A DNA stretch of 64,000 bases from Flavilitoribacter nigricans DSM 23189 = NBRC 102662 (GCF_002646595.1 NZ_PDUD01000033.1:1-64000), one strand, 5' to 3'. Shown: positions 34,586 to 44,078, counted from the stretch's first letter. Notes: generated by a model not told the origin, from the letters alone. A program made the numbers and translations.

Positions 34586-34788
34586 CCGGCGGCTATGTAG
34601 GTCGGTTGGTATCTGCCAACGCCCTGAAGGGAGCTGCGGCCCCGTTTTTTTACCAAAAATGCCGGTCGGGCGTTTGCTCCGCGACAATTCTCCGGATCTT
34701 CGGTTTTCAATTTCTGCTCTCCGAACAATCATCGGCTAAACCGATTACAGGTTTAAAGAGCCCTTTCTTATTTGACGATATCCCACAC

Positions 34789-35490
34789 ATGGAAAACCAG
34801 GAATCAACCGGATCGGTGCAGCAAAGCCGTCTGCCGCTGTATATCAGTGCAGGCATTTTAGTGAGTTTGGTAATACTGTATTTCGCAGTTCCCGGAGTAA
34901 AAAGTTTTTTGAATGAAGCCTACAGCGTACTGACCAGCCAAAATGAAGACCGCATCTCCAAGTGGGTGGAACAACTGGGCTTCTGGGGCCCCCTGCTGAT
35001 CATCGTCGGTATGATCGTACAGATGTTCCTCATCATTGTGCCCTCTCCCTTGCTGATGTTGGTCTCGGTTCTGGCCTACGGAAAGATCTGGGGCGTTTTA
35101 ATATCGGTAACGGCCGTGCTGGTCGCTTCCTCCATCGGCTACCTGCTGGGTTCGCTGTTGGGGGAGGTCAGCGTGGAAAAAGTGATCGGGGAAAAGAAAA
35201 AAAGAAAACTGGAATCCTTTGTGGAGCGGTTCGGGGTCTGGGCGATCATTCTGTTCCGACTGATCCCTTTTCTGTCCAATGACGCCATCAGCTTTGTCGG
35301 TGGCCTGCTGGGCATGCGGTACATCAAATTCATTACGGCTACCGCGATCGGTATTGCTCCCCTGGCCATTCTGATCGCCTATTTCGGTGAAAATAATCAC
35401 CGCCTGAAAAACGGTTTGATCTGGATCGCAGCGATCGGGATTGTGTTTTTTATCGGCTACTACTTTTACCAAAAGCGGCAGCGGGACTAA
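34789..35490 (+). CDS. TVP38/TMEM64 family (DedA-like) membrane protein
   Basis: 233 residues from the ATG at 34789; the longer frame from 34606 adds a poor N-terminus. About six hydrophobic segments. The SNARE-associated/VTT domain (about 85-205) has the family pattern IIVPSPLLMLVSVLAYGKIWG, YLLGSLLGE and the conserved RLIPFLSNDAISFVGGLLGM (F/R-x-x-P with re-entrant loops). Related proteins (DedA, YdjX, TMEM41B, VMP1) scramble or carry lipids such as undecaprenyl phosphate. That role is plausible, not shown. Confidence 0.87.
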   Translation: MENQESTGSVQQSRLPLYISAGILVSLVILYFAVPGVKSFLNEAYSVLTSQNEDRISKWVEQLGFWGPLLIIVGMIVQMFLIIVPSPLLMLVSVLAYGKIWGVLISVTAVLVASSIGYLLGSLLGEVSVEKVIGEKKKRKLESFVERFGVWAIILFRLIPFLSNDAISFVGGLLGMRYIKFITATAIGIAPLAILIAYFGENNHRLKNGLIWIAAIGIVFFIGYYFYQKRQRD

Positions 35491-35539
35491 ATAGCATTTT
35501 TAAAAAGTTCGTACATTGTTTGAAACGAAACGATCAACA

Positions 35540-36652
35540 ATGAACACCAACCTGCTCAGAAAGATCCTGGCCGGCTTCTTCTTGCTGGCCCTGATCCTGC
35601 CCGCCTGCCGGCACTCCTCACCGAAAACCAGCGTTTCCATCGTTGGGGAAGCTTTTCATATCAATGGTCAGCCCACTTACGCCGGCCGCAGCTGGCGGGG
35701 AAATAAGATCGAAGGTCTGCTCTTCAATTCCCGGATGGTGCAGGGTATCTTCGACGATCTGAACCCGGAAACGGCCGTCCGCTGGAAATACCCGGATACG
35801 GATACCTGGGATCCCGACCGGAATACGGACGAATTTGTCGCGGCCATGGCCGACTGGCAGGCCCACGGGCTCCTGTCCTTTACCATCAATCTGCAGGGAG
35901 GCAGCCCGATGGGCTACGGAAATAAAAACTGGTACAACTCGGCCTACGAAGAGGATGGAGCCCTGCGCCCGACCTATATGGCGCGACTCAAAAAGATACT
36001 GGACCGGGCGGATGAACTGGGCATGGTGCCCATCGTGGGCTTGTTTTACTTCGGACAGGACCAGTTCCTGGCGGACGATGAAGCGGTGAAACGGGCTGCG
36101 GAAAATGCCGTCGACTGGATGCTGGAGCAGGGCTACCGGAACATCCTGATCGAAGTAGCGAACGAATGCGATAACCGCGGCTACGAGCGGGAGATCATCA
36201 AGGCCGACCGCATCCACGAGCTGATCGAGCTGATCAAAGGCCGCACGAAAGACGGCTTTCGCTTTCCGGTCAGTACCAGTTACAACGGCGGCCGAATTCC
36301 ACGGGAGAATGTCGTTCGTTCGGCCGATTTTATCCTGATCCACGGGAACGGCGTCAGCGATCCACAACGGATCACCGAAATGGTGGCCGAGACCAAAGCG
36401 GTACCTGGCTTTCGACCGATGCCCATCGTTTTCAATGAGGATGACCACTACGGTTTCGAGGCGGATACCAACAACCTGGTGAACGCAGTGCGGGCCTATG
36501 CTTCCTGGGGATATTTTGATTTCAGACGGGACGGAGAAGCTTTTGCCTCCGGCTACCAGAGCGTACCGGTCGACTGGCGGATCAACGCTCCCCGAAAGAT
36601 CGCTTTCTTCGAAAAGGTCCGGGAAATCACCGCTTATCCCCGGCGACCTTAA
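35540..36652 (+). CDS. Lipoprotein with a glycoside hydrolase-like TIM barrel
   Basis: 370 residues from the ATG at 35540. Signal peptide with a lipobox (LALILPACRHS, Cys23), so an outer-membrane or periplasmic lipoprotein. The rest resembles clan GH-A barrels: E209 in LIEVANECDN fits the strand-4 acid/base (N-E pair), and E300 in MPIVFNEDDHYG fits the strand-7 nucleophile. The WYNSAYEEDGALRPTYMARLKKILDRADELGMVPIVGLFYF segment is that of a GH5-like barrel. Exact family and substrate unknown. No SusCD pair or other polysaccharide genes lie beside it. Confidence 0.75.
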   Translation: MNTNLLRKILAGFFLLALILPACRHSSPKTSVSIVGEAFHINGQPTYAGRSWRGNKIEGLLFNSRMVQGIFDDLNPETAVRWKYPDTDTWDPDRNTDEFVAAMADWQAHGLLSFTINLQGGSPMGYGNKNWYNSAYEEDGALRPTYMARLKKILDRADELGMVPIVGLFYFGQDQFLADDEAVKRAAENAVDWMLEQGYRNILIEVANECDNRGYEREIIKADRIHELIELIKGRTKDGFRFPVSTSYNGGRIPRENVVRSADFILIHGNGVSDPQRITEMVAETKAVPGFRPMPIVFNEDDHYGFEADTNNLVNAVRAYASWGYFDFRRDGEAFASGYQSVPVDWRINAPRKIAFFEKVREITAYPRRP

Positions 36653-36794
36653 GGACCGTTCCGAGCCCGGCGGCAACCGGAACTTTCCCGGTTGATGGTG
36701 GCGTTTCCGCTAAAAGGATTTATTTTGCAAGTCGGCGATCGTCAGGGAAAGCGATCGTGCGAAAACAATAAACACAAGATTTTGTTTCCTTCCT

Positions 36795-37574
36795 GTGCTA
36801 CACTTTACGACATATAAGCAAGATAAACATACCGAATGGGTGACCTTCGTACACGGTGCGGGCGGCAGTAGCTCGATCTGGTTCCGGCAATTGCGCGATT
36901 TTCGCAAGCACTTCAATGTGCTGCTTGTCGATCTACGCGGGCACGGCAAATCCAAAAAGCCGATCTACGAAAAACTGAAGGAGTATACCTTCGATAAGAT
37001 CGGGGACGAGGTCATTGAAGTGCTGGATCATCTGCAGATCCGGTCCACGCATTTTGTCGGGATCTCTCTGGGGACCATCATCATCCGGGAGATCACCGAG
37101 CGGTATCCGGAGCGTACCCGGAGTATGATCATGGGGGGCGCAGTCATGAAACTGAATCTGCGTGGCCAGATCCTGATGCGACTGGGTGTTTTGCTGAAAT
37201 CGGTAGTGCCTTATCTCCTGCTCTATCGCTTTTTTGCCTTCATCATTATGCCGCGCAAGAAGCACCGCGAATCCCGTAACCTCTTTATCAACGAAGCGAA
37301 AAAGCTCTACCAGAAGGAATTTAAACGCTGGTTTACCCTGGTGGCCGAGGTCAATCCGCTGTTGAAATGGTTTCGGATCAAAGACGCGGGTATTCCTACG
37401 CTGTACATCATGGGCTCCGAGGATCACATGTTCCTGCCGTCCATTACCAAACTGGTGCAGGATCACGATTCTTCGGAATTGTTCGTCATTCCCGACTGCG
37501 GGCACGTCGTCAATGTAGAGCGGCCGGATGTGTTCAACAACAAAGCCATTCATTTTCTCCAACAGTTGGATTAA
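36795..37574 (+). CDS. Alpha/beta hydrolase
   Basis: 259 residues. Start GTG at 36795 (VLHFTTYKQDKHTEWVTFVHG); no ATG gives a complete fold. Oxyanion motif FVHGAGGSSS, nucleophile elbow FVGISLGTIII (GxSxG, Ser about 93), acid in YIMGSEDHMFL (Asp about 213), His in PDCGHVVNVERPD (about 236): the full Ser-Asp-His set. A lid-like helical insert with hydrophobic stretch LLKSVVPYLLLYRFFAFII may hold lipid-like substrates. Probably an esterase or lipase; the substrate is not readable. It is 8 bases upstream of the next gene. Confidence 0.9.
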   Translation: MLHFTTYKQDKHTEWVTFVHGAGGSSSIWFRQLRDFRKHFNVLLVDLRGHGKSKKPIYEKLKEYTFDKIGDEVIEVLDHLQIRSTHFVGISLGTIIIREITERYPERTRSMIMGGAVMKLNLRGQILMRLGVLLKSVVPYLLLYRFFAFIIMPRKKHRESRNLFINEAKKLYQKEFKRWFTLVAEVNPLLKWFRIKDAGIPTLYIMGSEDHMFLPSITKLVQDHDSSELFVIPDCGHVVNVERPDVFNNKAIHFLQQLD

Positions 37575-37582
37575 GCTATCGT

Positions 37583-38122
37583 ATGGATCTTTTTGAATCA
37601 GTACAACTGGAATTGTCGCGGAGCAATGCCGATCGTCGACACCCATTCCGTTTTTTCTATCTGGCCACCTTCGGGGATTATCCGGAAGTAAGAACGGTGG
37701 TGAAACGGGATTTCTCCGCAGCGGATTGGAGTGTATCCTTCTTTACCGACGCCCGTTCGCCGAAAGTCGGGCAGATGGAGCAGAATGACCGGGTCTCGGC
37801 GCTATTCTATCACCCCAAGCGGCAGTTACAGTTACGCATGAAAGGGCAGGCCCAACTGATTACGGCGGAGGATGCGGATTTTGGGGACTATCTGGAACAG
37901 GCCCGGCAGACTTCCGGCCTCAAAGATTATCGCTCGCTGCTGGCCCCGGGTACGGAGATCGAGGGGGAGGCCCCCGAAAAATCGGACGAAGCACTGCACT
38001 TTCTGGCCATCCGTGTTGTGCCCGTTTCCCTGGATGTACTGCAACTGGGAAAAGAACAGCACCTCCGCCGAGCTTACCGACGGGTGGGGGAGGAGTGGCA
38101 GCGTACTGTTCTGGTACCCTGA
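37583..38122 (+). CDS. Pyridoxamine 5'-phosphate oxidase-like FMN-binding protein
   Basis: 179 residues from the ATG at 37583. Split-barrel flavin fold: RHPFRFFYLATFGDYPEVRTVVKRDF (N-terminal barrel strand pair), FTDARSPKVGQMEQNDRVSALFYHP, QLQLRMKGQAQLI, and a C-terminal substrate loop ending in LRRAYRRVGEEWQRTVLVP. True PdxH is longer with other contacts; this belongs to the wider FMN-dependent pyridoxamine oxidase / F420-like family (Alr4036 type). The reaction is uncertain. Transcription is likely shared with the hydrolase gene upstream. Confidence 0.8.
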   Translation: MDLFESVQLELSRSNADRRHPFRFFYLATFGDYPEVRTVVKRDFSAADWSVSFFTDARSPKVGQMEQNDRVSALFYHPKRQLQLRMKGQAQLITAEDADFGDYLEQARQTSGLKDYRSLLAPGTEIEGEAPEKSDEALHFLAIRVVPVSLDVLQLGKEQHLRRAYRRVGEEWQRTVLVP

Positions 38123-38299
38123 CCTATCTGCGTCCGAAAAGCTAAAGACTGCGGCCGGCCGTGGTAAACTTTCCGGACTGAAAAGCGCATAAACTGGGGA
38201 CTTTCCGGTAATTTTGGTCGAAATGTAACCGGATTGATAACCCCATTACCTACCTGCTGACCCATAGCCTCAGCTGTAGTTTGGAAAGAAAAGTATTCC

Positions 38300-39178
38300 A
38301 TGAGAATTTTGGTTTTAGCGCTCCTGGCAGTCATCGTCCTGTCCTTCCCGGCCTGCCGTTCTGCGGCACCGGATCAAGCTGCAAAAATATCCCTGCTTAC
38401 CCGTTTTCTGCCCCAAAAGGTCTATCACACCACGGTTGAAATAAATTCTACTTCCACAATCGAATTTGGCGGAGACGAAGAGATCATCGAGCGGATCAAA
38501 GCTCTCGGAAGCGGATCGGGCGTGGAAACGGAAGCCATGCAGACCCTTAAAACGATAAGCTATACCGGCGCGGCGGATCAGACGGGAATATTTCCCGTCA
38601 CCATGGTGTACGAAGATGTTACCACCGTCCAGAAGGTCAACGGAGCGGAGCAAGACAGCAATCCCAGCCCCCTGCAGGGAATGAAGCTGTACGGCCGGAT
38701 AAAAGACGGCCGGGAAATGAAAATAGATTCCATACCGGGAGATGGGATCAGCGAACAGTTCAAAAATACGCTGAAAACTTCCATCGAAGCGTCGACGGCG
38801 CAAACTTTATTACCGGATACTTTACTCGGTATCGGGGAATCCTTTTCCCAGGAAGTGCCCATGAGTATTCCGATCGGTGGAGCCCAGCCGGTCCAATTAT
38901 TCGTCAACACCAAAAGAACGCTCACCAAAGTGGAGGGCGATCTGGCTTATTTTGATCTCGTCCAGTCGGTTCGCCTGGATATGAGTATGGATCAGGGCAA
39001 CGTACAGGCCAGTGGCCAGGGTACCGGTTATGCGATCCAGGATCTGAAAAAGTTAAACGTTGTTGATTATATGGGAGAGCTCGCGATCGATATGGTCCTG
39101 CAGATCAATGGCCTGGAAATGAACACCAAGGTGGTAAGTATCAGCCGGGTTCGATCGGAGATCGCAGATCGGGACTAA
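38300..39178 (+). CDS. Lipoprotein of unknown function (DUF6263-like)
   Basis: 292 residues. Signal peptide with a lipobox (VIVLSFPACRSA, Cys19). The mature part is mainly beta with YHTTVEINSTSTIEFGGDEE..., an MKLYGRIKDGREMKIDSI segment, and GIGESFSQEVPMSIPIGG. I think it resembles the DUF6263 family of Bacteroidota lipoproteins but cannot confirm it. No catalytic residues are apparent. TAATTTTG at 38209-38216 is an exact -7-type box upstream, with no good -33 element. Convergent with the NarL-type regulator gene. Confidence 0.65.
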   Translation: MRILVLALLAVIVLSFPACRSAAPDQAAKISLLTRFLPQKVYHTTVEINSTSTIEFGGDEEIIERIKALGSGSGVETEAMQTLKTISYTGAADQTGIFPVTMVYEDVTTVQKVNGAEQDSNPSPLQGMKLYGRIKDGREMKIDSIPGDGISEQFKNTLKTSIEASTAQTLLPDTLLGIGESFSQEVPMSIPIGGAQPVQLFVNTKRTLTKVEGDLAYFDLVQSVRLDMSMDQGNVQASGQGTGYAIQDLKKLNVVDYMGELAIDMVLQINGLEMNTKVVSISRVRSEIADRD

Positions 39179-39225
39179 AACCGGAAGTAGATCGTAGAGA
39201 GACGGCATTGATCCCGGCGGTGAGG

Positions 39226-39870
39226 TCAATCTTTCAGCAGGTTGAATTCGAAAGCCTTTTTCACCAGACCAGCCACGTTTTTGGCGTTCAGTTTTCGCAG
39301 CAGGGTTTTCCGGTGGGTGGTCACTGTGGTGGGGGAGATGAACAGCTTGTCCGCAATCTCATCGGTGGTGTATTCTTCCACGATCAGTTTTAATACTTCT
39401 TTTTCGCGACGGGTCAGTTTTTGAATAAAATCGGAGGTTTTGGGTTTCTTGGGCGCCAGTTTGCCGGCCAGTAGGGCTTCCATAACTTCCTTGCTGAAAT
39501 AGCGGTCTCCGCCCATAACCGTCCGGACGGCTTCCAGCAGTTCTTCCTGGCCGGTATTTTTCAGCAGGTAACCATCCACTCCGGCATTGATCATTTTATT
39601 GATATAACCCGTGTTGCTGTACATGGTGAGCGCAATGATCCTGGGGCTGTCCTCCTGCTTTTTGAGTTCCTGGCAGATATCGAAGCCGCTCTTATCCGGC
39701 AGGTTGATATCCAGCAGAATGAGGTCTACCGGATGCTCCCGGACGACAGACAGGGTGCTTTCTCCGCTGTTCGCTTCGTATAGCGTACCGATTTCGGCTT
39801 CTCCTTCGAGCAAACCCCGGAGGCCGTCAATAATGATCTGGTGATCGTCTACCAATAATATGTTTGCCAT
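39226..39870 (-). CDS. NarL/FixJ-family response regulator
   Basis: 214 residues: receiver domain (1-120) with acidic pair DDH, phosphoacceptor D54 in LILLDINLPDKSG and Lys in LLKNTG; C-terminal LuxR-type helix-turn-helix (about 147-205, LTRREKEVLKLIVEEYTTDEIADKLFISPTTVTTHRKTLLRKL). A DNA-binding transcription regulator. Ten bases downstream of the TPR kinase gene, so the two are a likely cognate pair and the last genes of a four-gene operon. Confidence 0.95.
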   Translation of the reverse strand: MANILLVDDHQIIIDGLRGLLEGEAEIGTLYEANSGESTLSVVREHPVDLILLDINLPDKSGFDICQELKKQEDSPRIIALTMYSNTGYINKMINAGVDGYLLKNTGQEELLEAVRTVMGGDRYFSKEVMEALLAGKLAPKKPKTSDFIQKLTRREKEVLKLIVEEYTTDEIADKLFISPTTVTTHRKTLLRKLNAKNVAGLVKKAFEFNLLKD

Positions 39871-39880
39871 CTGAAAAGAT

Positions 39881-42157
39881 TTATTGTTCCGGTAGCGGTA
39901 GCTGCACCGTGAAGGTACTGCCGCTGCCTATGGTCGAATCCACGTCTAGTGTGCCTTGCAAATAATTTATTCTGGACTGAATGTTATCCAGACCGATGCC
40001 TTTTTTCGTTTTCGCGATATCAAAACCTTTGCCGTCGTCCTCAACCACGAGAATGACTTCATCATCTTCCACCGTCAACTGTACGATCACTTCGCGGGCA
40101 TCGGCGTGGTTGACGATATTTTTCAGCATCTCCTGGGTGATCCTCAGCAGGGTGATCTTCAGGATGTCGGGCAGGGCTTCGTCGGAGCCGAAGGACATGA
40201 AATGGAATTCCGCGTTGTGGTTCAGAGACAGATTGCGGCACATATCCTCGATCGCAAAGAACAGACCCTGCTGTTCCAGTACGTAGGGCGTCAGGTTGTG
40301 GGAGATCTCCCGTACGGTAGTACAGGCCGTATCGATGAGCGACTCCGCTTTCTGGTAGGTCTGGAGCTTCTCCGCTTCCGGCAGTTTCCTTTTGATGCCG
40401 TTGATCTGCATTTTTACCGTTGCGAGAATGGCGCCCAGACCGTCGTGAAGTTCCTGGGCAAAACGCTTGCGCTCTTTCTCTTCTCCTTCGATAATGGCTT
40501 TCAGCCGCTGGGTCTCTTTTTCCTTTTCGAGGATCGCGATCCGCTGTTGGTTGAGCTGCTTGTTTTTCCAGTAAATAAAGAACAGCAGGAGCGCGAGCAG
40601 GGCCAGCAGGGCCAGTCCGGCCGCCAGCATCAGCAATTGATTGTTTTTTTTGAGAATGGCCAGTTGCTGGGCATTGATCCTTTCGTTCTGTTGGGCGATC
40701 TCCTTATCCTTTTTTTCGATATTGAAGCGGGCGTCGAGTTCCTTGATCACCCGGGTACGGTCGATGGAGGTAAGGCTGTCTTGGAGCTGATTGAACTCCT
40801 GACTAAACGCCAGTGCCTGCCGGTAATCGCCGGCCCGGCCGTAAGCTCCGGCCAGCAGTTCACAGATCTCCTGCAGATGCTTTTTATCGTCCATGATGGA
40901 AAACGCCTCGTAGCATTCTTCCGCGTAAGCGATCCCCCGGCTCAGATTGCCCTGCTCAATCTCCAGTCCGGCCAGCGCCTGTTTGATCGAGAGCGAACTC
41001 AGCGGATCCCGGGAATGCTTGCGAATATCCAGCGCTTCTAGGAGCAGTTCCCGCGCCTGGTTAAAATCCTGTCCTTCCTCGTATACCTGACTCAGCCGGA
41101 TCAGTAGATCCGCGGTGTTGGTCTTGTTGTTCAGTTCCTGGTAAATGGCCAGCGCCGCTTCGTAGTTACTAATGGCGTTCTCTTTTTTATTCTGAAGCAA
41201 AAAGAAATCTCCCAGTTTTTTATAACAGTTGGCCTCGGCAAATTTCCGGTCCTTCAGGTGGGCCAGATTCAGTGCCTGTTGGTAGTAATTCTCGGCGGTT
41301 ACCCACAGACTCTGGGCCGCGTGGATGTCGCCGATCTCGGAATAAACGGTGATGATGGAAAAGGTGTCCCGTTCGGTTTCGGAAAGCTGGAGCGCAGACA
41401 TCAGGTGTTGCTGCGCATTTTCGTAATCGCCGCGTTCGCGGTACAGTTTACCCAGTGCGATGTAATCACTTAGCAGTCCCTCCGTATCCGACATGGCCAG
41501 TTTGATCTCCAGCAGCTGGTTAAAATACTGGATCGCGGAATCCAGTTGGCCGAGCGCATGGTGGCTGGTAGCGATCTGATTGATGATCTCTTTGGTCTCG
41601 CTTTCGTTGCCGTCCTGCCGGGCGTAGTGCAGGGCCGACTTCAGGTTGACGATGGCACTGTCGGTCTGTTGCCGGAAATTGAGCATATCCGCTTTCTTCT
41701 GGTAAGCGGTACTCAGCGGCCGGTAAAAATTACTGCTGCGGGCCAGCGGAATGAATAGATCGTACAGCGAATCGGCCTGGTCAAACTCCTGCTCAAAGTA
41801 GAAGTATTCCCCTTCCATGAAGTAAGCCATGGCGAGGCCCGGCTCGTATTCGGCCAGCTCAAACTCCTCAATTGCTTCCTGAAAAGAAGGATAATTACCG
41901 GTCTCTTCCGCGATCAACCACCTGGCCGCAGTTTTGTAAAAGACGGCAATGCCCCTGGTCTTCGGATCTCTGGATTTTTCCAGGATCTCGTTACAGCGTT
42001 CAAATGTAGTATCGAAGTCTCTTTTTTCCAGAGCTTCCTCAATGACCCGAAAGGCGGCCGGGCTATCTTCCAGAATGAGCAGATTAGTCTGACCGTGGAT
42101 ACGGCCGATAAACGCCAGAAAAATCCCCAAACCGTAAACGAGCCACCTGTTAGTCAA
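39881..42157 (-). CDS. TPR-containing sensor histidine kinase (HisKA_3)
   Basis: 758 residues from a TTG start at 42157 (MTNRWLVYGLGIFLAFIGRIHGQ); no ATG fits the signal sequence. Signal peptide, a periplasmic part (about 25-500) built of tetratricopeptide repeats, one membrane helix (about 515-540, LLMLAAGLALLALLALLLFFIYW), then a coiled coil, a HisKA_3 dimerisation domain with His in FAQELHDGLGAILA (about 570) and a HATPase domain (about 670-755, VEDDGKGFD, GIGLDNIQSRI). Many Bacteroidota pair this class with NarL-type regulators, as here. TPR repeats suggest that a protein partner is sensed. 11 bases after the barrel gene. Confidence 0.93.
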   Translation of the reverse strand: MTNRWLVYGLGIFLAFIGRIHGQTNLLILEDSPAAFRVIEEALEKRDFDTTFERCNEILEKSRDPKTRGIAVFYKTAARWLIAEETGNYPSFQEAIEEFELAEYEPGLAMAYFMEGEYFYFEQEFDQADSLYDLFIPLARSSNFYRPLSTAYQKKADMLNFRQQTDSAIVNLKSALHYARQDGNESETKEIINQIATSHHALGQLDSAIQYFNQLLEIKLAMSDTEGLLSDYIALGKLYRERGDYENAQQHLMSALQLSETERDTFSIITVYSEIGDIHAAQSLWVTAENYYQQALNLAHLKDRKFAEANCYKKLGDFFLLQNKKENAISNYEAALAIYQELNNKTNTADLLIRLSQVYEEGQDFNQARELLLEALDIRKHSRDPLSSLSIKQALAGLEIEQGNLSRGIAYAEECYEAFSIMDDKKHLQEICELLAGAYGRAGDYRQALAFSQEFNQLQDSLTSIDRTRVIKELDARFNIEKKDKEIAQQNERINAQQLAILKKNNQLLMLAAGLALLALLALLLFFIYWKNKQLNQQRIAILEKEKETQRLKAIIEGEEKERKRFAQELHDGLGAILATVKMQINGIKRKLPEAEKLQTYQKAESLIDTACTTVREISHNLTPYVLEQQGLFFAIEDMCRNLSLNHNAEFHFMSFGSDEALPDILKITLLRITQEMLKNIVNHADAREVIVQLTVEDDEVILVVEDDGKGFDIAKTKKGIGLDNIQSRINYLQGTLDVDSTIGSGSTFTVQLPLPEQ

Positions 42158-42168
42158 ATCATATCTTT

Positions 42169-43395
42169 TTAGTAATGTGCCGTTAGTGCCAATCGAAAAG
42201 TGCGCTGCCGGTTATCCCAGCTTTTCCGGTCGACGTGCTGGGTGGAAACCGCCGCCCTCACCAGCAGGAACGAAGTAATATCATAACCGATGGCCAGAGA
42301 ATGCCGCAATACATCGTTGTCCCATTCCAGGTCCTGATAGCCGGACGCCCGACTGAAATTCAGATGGTCGATCCGGTAGGCGATGTAGCTTCCGGGCAAG
42401 ACCGGCGGCTCGTATTTAAGATCGAGATAGACCGCCAGGTTATTCAACTGGCGGGCCGCCTGCCCGGGATCAAATCCGTTGGCATCTTTATCGAATTCGG
42501 GTACGGTATAGGAGACCCGCATGAGTTCTCCGGATAATTCGAAAAAACCGCTACCCAGCTTGAAATCCGTTCCGATCACCGTTTGGGTGTAAGCGCTCAG
42601 ATCAGAGAGTTGCTCATTCAGGACCGCAGATTGCATAAACGCGCCGCGGCTGAAGGAAATACCCTGTTCCCAGAAGTATACGGGACGAAGCTGAAGCCGG
42701 GAGACCAGTCCGATCTGCCAGGGATCGGTCAGGTTCGTTTTGGCATTAGCCGCGCCGTTGACGACCGCGATTTTCCAATTTACGACAGCGGGCTTAATAT
42801 TCCAACTAAACATGGCTCCGGTAGCGTATCCGCCGTAATAAAGGTTCGCGCTGCCCCACTGCACCTGTTCGCCGATCTTGATCTTCTCCACGTCTCCCAT
42901 GTTGGGTAAAAAGCCGATCCGTTCGGAAATATTCACGTAATAAGAGTAGGCCAGCGGTAACCCGATAAAATTGCGGTCGGTCGATAACTGCTTTTCATTG
43001 AACGAACCGAAAGGGTTGACGAACCTGCCCGCCGTCAGGCCGAATTTGCGTTTGTCCGACACCCACTGCACATACAGCTGGGGCACACTGAATTTGTCCA
43101 GTTTGCGGCCCAGGTCGCGTTCCAGGGACAAACGCGCATTGAAGGACCAGGTCTGTCCGATATCCATCTTGCCCAGCAGGTTGAGCTGACTGATACCCAG
43201 CCGGGCTTCGGTATGCTCGGCGTCGATCTCATTGTAGTAGTAATGGGATTTATCACCCGCCCGGGAAAATTCGAGATCGCCCAGGGCATTGAACTGGAAC
43301 ACGGTCTGAGCGGGCAACAGACCCAATAAAAAGAACAGGCAGCCGAAAAGCAGTAGCGATTTCCGGCCCGAAAGAAGAGGTAGTCTTGATCGCAT
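42169..43395 (-). CDS. Outer-membrane beta-barrel protein
   Basis: 408 residues. Signal peptide ending near LLPAQTVF. The rest alternates in amphipathic strands (SFNARLSLERDLG, FSVPQLYVQWV, KFGLTAGRFVNPFGSFNEKQL) and ends in aromatic RTFRLALTAHY, typical for an outer-membrane barrel. GRFVNPFG resembles porin-like or alginate-type barrels in Bacteroidota. It starts two bases after the cupredoxin-like gene stop, in the same operon. Substrate unknown. Confidence 0.82.
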   Translation of the reverse strand: MRSRLPLLSGRKSLLLFGCLFFLLGLLPAQTVFQFNALGDLEFSRAGDKSHYYYNEIDAEHTEARLGISQLNLLGKMDIGQTWSFNARLSLERDLGRKLDKFSVPQLYVQWVSDKRKFGLTAGRFVNPFGSFNEKQLSTDRNFIGLPLAYSYYVNISERIGFLPNMGDVEKIKIGEQVQWGSANLYYGGYATGAMFSWNIKPAVVNWKIAVVNGAANAKTNLTDPWQIGLVSRLQLRPVYFWEQGISFSRGAFMQSAVLNEQLSDLSAYTQTVIGTDFKLGSGFFELSGELMRVSYTVPEFDKDANGFDPGQAARQLNNLAVYLDLKYEPPVLPGSYIAYRIDHLNFSRASGYQDLEWDNDVLRHSLAIGYDITSFLLVRAAVSTQHVDRKSWDNRQRTFRLALTAHY

Positions 43396-43397
43396 GC

Positions 43398-44078
43398 TTA
43401 GGGGCGTTTATTTAATTTGAAATCCATTTTGAAGACCTGACCACCCCGTACCTCAATTTCGGATACTTCGTCGTCGCAACTGGGGTGGAATACCTCGACC
43501 CGGTAGCGGCCGTCCGGAAGGTTTTTCATTGAAAAGGTCCCGTCTTTACCGACCCGGCAGAAATAGGGGGTATCGAAGGAAAGGATCTTCGCGCTCATGT
43601 GGGAGTGTATGTCGCACATGAGATTGATCACGCCCTGCTTTTTGATCTTGATGCTGTACGGTACGTTGGGGGCCCGGCGGCCGATGTTAAAGCGCGAGCC
43701 CGGCGTATGGGACTGCACATTGTGGAAGAATTCGTCCTCGTTGAGAAAATGCACTTTGGAGCCGACCACTACGGGCAGAATGAGCGGCAGGAAGGTTTGC
43801 TCGGTCTGGGTGACGTACGCGTCTTCGGTCGGTTTAAGCTCCGGTTCAAAATCCAGTGGATGAAAACTGATGATCACATTCCGGTCCGGGGTAGCCATCG
43901 GGTCAGCCGAATGCATAATCTCGGTACCATCCTTATTGTATCCTTTCCCTTTGGACCATACCTCGGGGCAATCCATTGACACTACGGTGCCTTCCACCAC
44001 ATTGACGTCGTAGTGGAACGGAGAAAGGGCAAACGCCAGGAAAAGAAGGGCGGCGCCGATTAAAATTAATGATCTCAT
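43398..44078 (-). CDS. Exported cupredoxin-like protein with a carboxypeptidase-regulatory-like C-domain
   Basis: 226 residues with a signal peptide (about 1-20). The centre (about 90-165) looks like a blue-copper fold: VHFLNEDEFFHNVQSH gives the first His, and INLMCDIHSHMSA gives Cys-x2-His-x2-Met, the usual second ligand cluster. The last 60 residues (GKDGTFSMKNLPDGRYRVEVFHPSCDDEVSEIEVRGGQ) form a CarboxypepD_reg/transthyretin-like strand domain. Similar two-part proteins are often annotated methylamine utilisation-like and are uncharacterised. It may carry copper or electrons in the periplasm. First gene of the operon with the barrel, kinase and regulator. Confidence 0.75.
   Translation of the reverse strand: MRSLILIGAALLFLAFALSPFHYDVNVVEGTVVSMDCPEVWSKGKGYNKDGTEIMHSADPMATPDRNVIISFHPLDFEPELKPTEDAYVTQTEQTFLPLILPVVVGSKVHFLNEDEFFHNVQSHTPGSRFNIGRRAPNVPYSIKIKKQGVINLMCDIHSHMSAKILSFDTPYFCRVGKDGTFSMKNLPDGRYRVEVFHPSCDDEVSEIEVRGGQVFKMDFKLNKRP

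Noticed and set aside
35618-36676. 352-codon minus-strand ORF opposite the glycosidase-like gene
   Set aside because: Mirror ORF; the plus-strand frame has a lipobox, catalytic-type motifs and sensible codon use.
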